From positions 147,921 through 168,814 of the forward strand of contig NW_003122410.1 in the NCBI RefSeq assembly GCF_000003605.2: a stretch of DNA of 20,894 nt, in the 5' to 3' direction. Numbering within the stretch: the first letter of the stretch is position 1; each line of letters opens with the position of its first letter. Source of the DNA: Saccoglossus kowalevskii (Eukaryota; Hemichordata; Enteropneusta; Harrimaniidae). Under the pieces are notes generated by a model. The model saw only the letters and a program-made list of their open reading frames with translations. It made no database searches and was not told where the DNA came from. Shown piece by piece: positions 8,497 to 17,400 of the stretch. A program made the position numbers and the translations under genes.

Positions 8497-11400
8497 CTGC
8501 AGTGATGAGAACAAAGAAAAAGAAAATAGAAATAGTTGATATCAGCATATGTTTACTAGTTGAATTCCGATATTCTGTAAAACGAAAAACGATTTTATAA
8601 TTCTGAAGATGATCTCACTATTAATAATGATTCACATATTTTAACATATCTAGTTGATATGTAATCATCGCACAATACTTATTGTGTGCAGTTAGGTTCT
8701 AATTTGTGTTGCGAATAGCAAGGTCGAATGTGGTGAATCGGTAGCTTTGTGTGAAATATTACACATTTACGTTTCTACCATTTTTTTTTTGGTTTTATCG
8801 CATAAAATCTCGCTGGTACGTGAGCCAAACTAATCGGCGATCCATTCTTTATATTGATTGTTTGTTGTAAATTTGTACCTGTCCTTGGCAAAAGTCTTTA
8901 ATTTCATGTTCACTTGCTGTCTGTGCTGCTTTCAATTTAATCCATGCACATACTACTTCACCAAGCCTTTCATCTGGTACACCAATCACCTGCAACTCAA
9001 TATATGTTTATATAAGGTTATTATGGAAAGTAAGCACACAAAACAGTATAACCCAGGAAGTACAGCACTATTGGCTTACACGTAAAGGAAATCAATGCAA
9101 CTACACACTGGCGACCATTTAGAAGCAAGAGTCCTTATTCGAAAATGATATTTATTATGTAATACATTTATTCATTCTGGACATGTGGTACCATCGATAG
9201 GACGTCAGTGGCTCATTAAAATCAGTTCTTTATTTTGTTACCAATGTCATGGATCTAACACACAGGGTTGTGTTGATTTGTATTGTATTGTGACACTCAT
9301 ATTTACGGGATACCACAAAATTCTGGCATGATTTATTATTATTTAATTTGCAACATGTGAAATGTTGATATCAAATAATCGGTTACTATGCAAATACTAA
9401 CCTGTACATCTTCAATTTTGGGATGTTTATATAAGAATTTTTCAATTTCGACAGGATAGATATTTTCACCACCTCTGATTATCATATCGTTCATACGACC
9501 GACAATTCTACAATAGCCAGTTTCATCCATCACAGCAATATCTCTGTAGATTGAAAGAAACACCGTCCTTTAGCAGCAAAATGTCAGATACAAGTATTTG
9601 ACCGTAATGGAAAGGTTCATCATAAAAAAACAATAATGAGAAATGTGTGAAATCAACTAGTGTCCTTGTGCCAGAGCAAACATAACTAAATTTAATCCAC
9701 CAAATACATTTCTTGACATTACTTTACTTACCCATTATGAAGCCATCTGTCACTGCCTATTATTGACTTAGTTTTTTCTTCATCACCCCAATATCCTAAC
9801 ATAGTTGAAAAGCCTCTTGTACACATTTCTCCAGGTGTTTCCACTGCTTTAATATGACCACTTTCTGGATCTATGATTTTGGCCTGGAAAATAATGTATT
9901 AATTTTAGATAATTTAAGTCAAGTTAATCCCTATAGAAACATATGGCTAAACATTTAAGCAAATTTTGTGTCATATCTTCATTCACTGTAACTAAATTAT
10001 GGTGCCAAATCATTTAATTAACTCGAACTACGTTGGTCGTTGGTGTTGGTGAAAAAATGAGAAATAAATTACTCTTGTATAAATCAACGAAACGTATCAA
10101 AGCAATATTTCTTTGTAATGTACAGTATGTATACAACTTGAAAAAAAAAGTAATAACATTTATTTATTTATCTAATCATTAGGCCAGAATTTTAATATCC
10201 CTTGTTTCGCGAACCCGCCGAATAAACAGGAGCTGAAAATGAAATAAAAATAAAATTTTATTGCAGCGTAATTTCTCGCACCCGCCGACTTGTAAGCGCC
10301 AAAAATTGCTAAAAAATATTATTTTTATCTTCATTTTTTTACCGACCGCCGAATAACAAATCCAAGTTGCCTTTTCGTGGGAGTATCAAGATCAAAGTAT
10401 AGAAGTCTCGCGCAGATGAGAAACAAGGTTATACATGGACTAAAATTGTATTTTATTTCTTCTCTTCGATCAATGATCTCACTTACAATTATCTGAGAAT
10501 CACACAAATCTAATGGGAAAAAAAGAATTAATTTCATTTTTTTCCGCCCTCCTCAAAAAAATCGCTCTATAAAAATCCGGGAAACAAGGAATAAAAAAAG
10601 TCTGGCCTTAGTACTGGATGTGTAGTACCGGCAGCATGTAAATCTGACAGCAGTTTTGAAAATTGGTATCTTACCTCTGTATGTGAAACTGGTTTACCTA
10701 TTGTGGATACTCTAAGCTCAATTGGATCAAACCGGCTAGTTTGAAATGTTATTGGACTAGTTTCTGTCAAACCATAGCAAATCTGGAAACAGAATACATT
10801 TTTACTATAGCATTATACAAATAACAGATGTATCTCATGTTTTTAAAATATTGTTCAATAACTATTGACGCTTACTCAGAGTTTTCAGATTCATCAGTTG
10901 ACTGTCAAATAAAAAAAACACACAGACTGATCCAGTTTTCAGCATCCAATTATCCAGTTATCTAAACATCCATAAACCTGTACACCACCTGCTCATTTAC
11001 TAATCTAAACCAATGTCATATCTAAAATAATCAATAATGGTCAAACATTTAGTAAATCATCCAAGCATCGATACATGTAAATGAATTCAACACACTCGTC
11101 TAAAGAGACTTGATAAACCAAAACTTTCCCCAAATCCATCCAATCATACGGGAGTCTGTAAATATATGCACAACTCGTTCATTCATTTAGCCTCTCAGTC
11201 ACCGAGGTAACCATGTGCAATTGTTAGTTAATCCATCCATTCATCGCCCATCTACAAAATGTCCAACAACATAGCCATCGAAACTAAAACATCTATATAG
11301 TTTTAATTCAGTACCCTCCCATACACACACACCCACCTATAAATCAGTCCAACCACAGTATCATCCCCAAATATCCAAAAAATCCATCCATCATCCATCT

Positions 11401-14400
11401 TGCATTATATATCCACCCATAAGTCCAACGCAAAAACTGAATATCTACACATCCACCTGCCATGTAAACATACCACAACCATCTATCTAGCAGATGGGAC
11501 ACACCCAATCAGCCATACCTCAACCAACTAACCATCATATTCAGTATCCATAGTTACTCACAGTTACTTCTTTCATATTCATCTTTGTTATAACTTGTTT
11601 CATAGTTTCTATAGGACAAGGTGATCCACCCATTATACCAGTGAATAAACTTGACATGTCGTATTTATCAAAGTGTGGGTGATGCAACAAGTCAATAAAC
11701 ATGGTAGGAGTGCCATACTGCGAGGTGCACCTGAATAAACAATGGCAAACATATAAACACTACTTAATGGAAACACTTCAATGATGTATGTAAACACTTA
11801 TAATAACACTCATATTTAGAGAATGTGTGATGTTCAACATACACATGAATTATCACAGCAATGGCATCATAATTTCAGTCAGAGATCTGAATTGCCATGT
11901 CCAACTAGTCATTGAAAGAAAATAGTACATTCACTACTTGGCATTTCGTTTTGGTGCGTCTTCTTACAGTGACAAGGTACATTCACACAGTTTTAAGTTC
12001 GATTGTCATGTTTTTGTGTTCGTATATGGGCCTGTAATTTCGATTACTTGCACTCACTGCAAGGCATATTTTTGTCCCCGAGGATGTTCGTTACTGGCTA
12101 GGTCCTTACGGCAATAATTATACTAGGATTTGTCTGTGTTTAGAATTATATTCTGCATGTTGTGTTTGTGACGTCAGATATTCTGATTGCGGATGTCACT
12201 GTAAGAGCACATTTTCTACACGGCAGCTGAAGCTGTATTTTGGGGAACAGTTAAGACATAACGGGCAACGTGTCTGCTAGCCCTGCGTACAGTGCTGTGT
12301 GTACGGGGACGCGTTCGGTGGATAGATGTCCCCACCACAGCCCTGTGTACCTCCATAGACAAAGTCCGGGAGCGCACTAATTGGTGCGCAAGTTAAAAAT
12401 AAGTAGTTTCCCAGCTGAAAATCGGTTGAAATGACGATAGTTATCCGTAACAACCATTATAAAGTTATCTGAAACTGAAATGTCTTTAAAAAACGACTAG
12501 TAAAGACGGACAAATGGTAAACGCGTAGGTACCGGAGGAATTATCCACCAAACGCCGCCATTTTTAATTTCATTCACGCGAGAGAATGCGTTTGTTTTTA
12601 GGGCAAAGTAGCCGATTTCATCCACAATTGGACTCCGAACTGGGAGTTCTGGATATATCTGGTAATCGATCATCATTTTTGGTACCTGGGCATATTATTT
12701 CATTAAAAAAGTTATATTTTTCAAAGTCCCGGACTTTGTCTATGGAAGTTCGCAGGGCTGTGGTGGGGACATCTATCAACTGAACGCGTCCCCGTACACA
12801 CAGCACTGTACGCAGGTCTGCTTACAATGGCAAGGCACATTTGCCGAGTTGTCGATTCGAATCTCGTGTTCCATGTTTACACAATACCACAGAGTTTCTA
12901 GGTCAGCTTGTGTACATGTATTAGTATTTCCATCTAGTCGCTTTTGGGCGTGTTCGCCCCAGGCCAATTTTGAACTGACTTGTTTGGGTCAGTGAGTTTG
13001 GTTCGGCAATGGCGAGACCAATTGCGTGGGTTCGGTTTGCTTATGTTGTTGTTGTTGTTATGTTAAACATTGTTCATGCACCATTTCACATATATAATAT
13101 GCAGATATTAACCTTTCATTTTCTATCGCTTTCAGTGTTTCCTCTGGTTCAAAACCTGCTGATGGGTAAACTGCCGTTGATCCAAAGATTTGTCCAGATA
13201 GACTACCAAGAGTCATACCAAAACAGTGATATAAAGGAACTGGAATACATATAACATGATCCTGAAGGAATAATTAGAAAATACATAATTACAGTGCTTT
13301 TAATGTGCGCATAATAGGTGGGAAAGGAAACCATATAAAAATATTAATGACCAATGATATACTATATTATTGCTCCATTGTAGGTGTTTGTGACTGACTA
13401 AGTGCTGATCATTGGCATACTATATATAGCCACATGGCTTCCCGCTGATACGAGGGGCGTTCAATAAGTAATGCCCCTGGTTCATTTCCCATAGCGGGCG
13501 ATTAATTCAACTTGGCACAGTTATTAGTCTTTCTCTACATAGAAACCACCCAGCGTTATGCATCTCTTCAATCGTTTGATGTAGCTCCAGACACCGATTT
13601 TGTAGAACACCCCAGGTTGGTCCTCCTACCACGTCGTAACTTCAGAAATCAAGGCTGCATCATCTGGGAAACGCTTTCCTTTCAAAAACAACTTCATGGT
13701 TGGGAAGAGATGAAAGTCTTGATATACTCCAGTAATTGTGGTACACTTTTCCAGGAAATCTGTCATCACTACTCCGTCTTGGTCCCAGAAGACTGTGAGC
13801 ATGACCTTGCCAGCGGAGAACTGAACCCTTGCCTTCTTTGGAGGTGGTGAGTCCAAGTGCTTCCACTGCACTGACTGGGCTTTGATCTCTGGAACATAGT
13901 GATGGACCCAAGTTTCATCCTGTGTAATCGGTCTTTTGAAAAACGTTGACTCAACTTTGGCACATCTCCAAATTCATTCTCGAGCAATCAACGCGTTCTT
14001 GCTTCTGGAAAGGTGTGAGCAACCTGGCAACCTGTTTTGCAACATAACCCATAGAGATGTAAATCATTACACATGCAAAATTTCATCTAGATCAGACAAC
14101 TGGAAGTGAGTCAGGGGCATTACTTATTGAACGCCCCTTGTATATATGAAGCCTACTTATATTCATAATTGTATAAAAAGGTTTACTAACTCAATCCAAT
14201 AGAAGCACCTTCATAATGTACTACCATACTGTTTGCATCATAGCAACAAGTGACCATATGTGTGGGTGTCCAATATTCACTGGGCCTCAAAATATTCCTC
14301 AGACATTTATCAGTTAACACTTAAGGATGAGAACCAACGCATTTTGGGTGTTTATTTGTTGTAGGCAGATTGAAATTAACTCATAAATGAAATCACAAAT

Positions 14401-17400
14401 AACCTGGAAAAACATCTAGGAATGTGAAATATGTCACGTTTTAAGCATGTCACGTAAGCATGTTTGTGTTTGTATTTAACTGTTACAATGTTTTCTCATT
14501 AGCTACACAACAATTGTATCTTAACAATATATTATTCTTTTACACTAATGATAAGATAAGAAAGTTGCCAACCATGTTTACAATAGTATGTACTATCAGC
14601 CAAGTTTATTTTCATTTTAATATTGAATGTTCAAGTAGTTCTCAAGCAAGAACAAAAATAACTTATACAAATTTCTCATTCTCTATTTAGGCACACTGCA
14701 CAACTCCAATAAAGGTTTTGCAGGTACAGGTTTTGTTCACAAATCTTTCTCAAATCACAACGATAACGTTACATCTCAAGTTTGGAGAAACTAAACAGAA
14801 ATGTGGTAATTTATTCATAAATTATGGAGTCATCACTTTCAGTACAAAAAATATATAACCACAGGGAGCCCAGGAACGGCACAGTTGGAGGCGTGGCCTG
14901 TTCAGCATTTGTCAACAACCAATCATAAGACTGGTTACGAACCATATCGAGGTTACGACTCGGTTAGCCTTGCTCAACTGGTTCGTAACCAGTTTTGTGA
15001 TTGGTTCTTCGTCTCCAACTGTGCCGTGTGTTCGGGGCCAACCGTTAATTATTCATAAATGGAGTCAATGTGTGTAGTTTTCTTGATTTACAATGTATTC
15101 TGCAGATATAGGTAAAATATTTGCAAGGCTTTGGCGAAATTTTAAAGAGCAACTAATATTCTTCAACCTGGTATTTTTTTTATAGATTTTATTTTTTCAT
15201 TCTGTTCGTCTGTTTTTCCAGTTTAAAAATATGAGCTCGCTGGAGCCTTCATCCCTTGTCTATTTCTTACACTATTTACCAGCCGATACACCCAGCTCAT
15301 AGGGAGTGCGTACAGTTGACTATAGTTCCTGGGCTCCCTGTGATATAACGTGTGTAGTCACATGTCATTGTGGAATATAACTTTGAAAATAATGCCCCAA
15401 GCGTTAGTTTCATACTTAATATTTTTTTCTAAAAACCCATTCAACTTAGACTAAAGATAGATTTACTCACCCGTTCATGATAACCTAATGTTCTACCGAC
15501 AATATTACAATTATTCAAGATATTGTGATGAGATAATGTGACACCTTTAGGATTACCAGTCGTTCCCTGTAAGATAATATTAGTCAAGGACCATTTTTAA
15601 TATATATATAAACTGGGCATTATCGGTTTCTCAGTTGGTCAACAAAAGATCGTTGTCAGTTTCTCGCTTCAGTAAATGTTATAGTGTGCCAGTCTATATA
15701 TTTCCCAACATATAACCCCCTTAAGTTTTCTATGATACCCCATAACTTACTGATGTATATTGTATATTGATGGGGTCATCAAACTGAAGTTCGTCTTGTA
15801 TATCTTTCACTTCAAGAATATGTTCATGTGTACCAGCCTCCATAATGTCATCAAACATGTAAGCCCCAGGGAAATGTCCTTTGCCCATCATTATTAAAGA
15901 CTTTAGATCAGGCAGTCTGAAAGATAACAGCAATAATACAATGCACAGGTGATAGCTCCACTGTCAATGCGAACTATCGTCATAATAGTCTATGTCTGCA
16001 AATCAATTGTATACAGTGCATTGTGGTGATTGGGTTAAAAAAGGGATAAGAAAATTACAACACATTAAAGAAAATAGTGTAACTGAACACCGCGTTTATG
16101 GACAATTGTTTTACACTATGTGCGAGACGTTTGCATTCTCATTTGTGCATTTTCATTTTTCATGTGGCATAACATACTTTGACATATGGGCAATTGTGGT
16201 TTATGGATATAAAGTTTAAAGGACTACAAAGAGGTGTATGCATTTATATACTCAATGTGTTACTTCTATGCCATATACTATTCTTTTCTTTCCTTAGTTT
16301 AGGTAAATATACATTCACTTGTCAGATGAAATTATGCTTTGTATACAGTTGATCAAGATTGGGATGACAATCGTCAGCATAGCACCAGCACCAGCTTTAC
16401 TATTGATATCATCAGCACGGTGACAGTATTTGTCTCCGTGGATAAACATAAGCTGAGTGGAATCGTATTAAATAATGAATATCAGGGTTTATATGTGTAT
16501 AGTTATAATAGTATGTGTTGTCTGAGATTCGGATTGCATACTTCCATGTAGCCACTTGTGGGCGTCTTCATTACAGGCCATTTGAGTCGACGACAGCATG
16601 GTTGAGTGGTTAACTTTCCTGTAGTGGCGAGGTGCAACGAATCTCGTGCTGTGTGTTGTTATGTGAATTCTTGTTGGCAAGTCATTATCTGCATACAGTG
16701 AATGAATGTTAACTTACACTTTACTCTTAATATCACCGGCATTAGAATGTTCCAATTCTGGACATATTTCATCCAAAATTAAATAATAATCCTGAGTTTT
16801 GAATTGTTGATCTGACACCAATGCTTTACATCCGACCTAAGAATCGACATAGTATTAATATATTTGACATCAGTAAAAGATACAACTGCAAAGCACATTT
16901 ATTCTTATTAACGTGAACATAGGCCTGGCCTATTTGAATAACTTGAGAATTAACTTGATAAATATCACATGAACTTGAAACTCATTATTGTAGATAAGTT
17001 CGTATCTGGTATATTCAAATAATCTGATTGTTGACAAAAATTACAATGTATCGAATAAACTCTGAACCAATCATATGCAACATTATCATTCAGCATAATT
17101 TGAAACTCATTATTACACATTATTTGTTCAGACAAATCCCAATAACAAAATTAAAAACCAATTAATATGCAAATACGCATTCAAGTAGAATAATCGTTGT
17201 AAATATAGTTGTAAAAATATATTATAACAAATAATAATTGCATTTAACCAATATATATATACCTTTTTAAGTGCATAAAGTAACTCTTGCGGTCTATAAG
17301 CTGGGTTGATATTAACTTGAATAGCTCCTATCGTGGCTGTTGCATACTGTGTCAGTACCCATTCATATTTGTTGGGAGACCACATACCTACTCTGTCTCC

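Noticed and set aside
12586-12806. Two overlapping frames in opposite directions within the foldback element
   Set aside because: They mostly reflect the inverted arm and its reverse complement; no similarity to transposase.
14860-15342. hAT assignment for the CACAGGG-ended foldback
   Set aside because: hAT elements make 8-bp duplications and the flanks here match over 7 bp only; the class is left open.
15992-16551. Open frames of 70-75 codons in a copy 2 intron
   Set aside because: No family, not bounded by splice sites in phase with the ACSF2 exons; partly overlaps SINE-like sequence.
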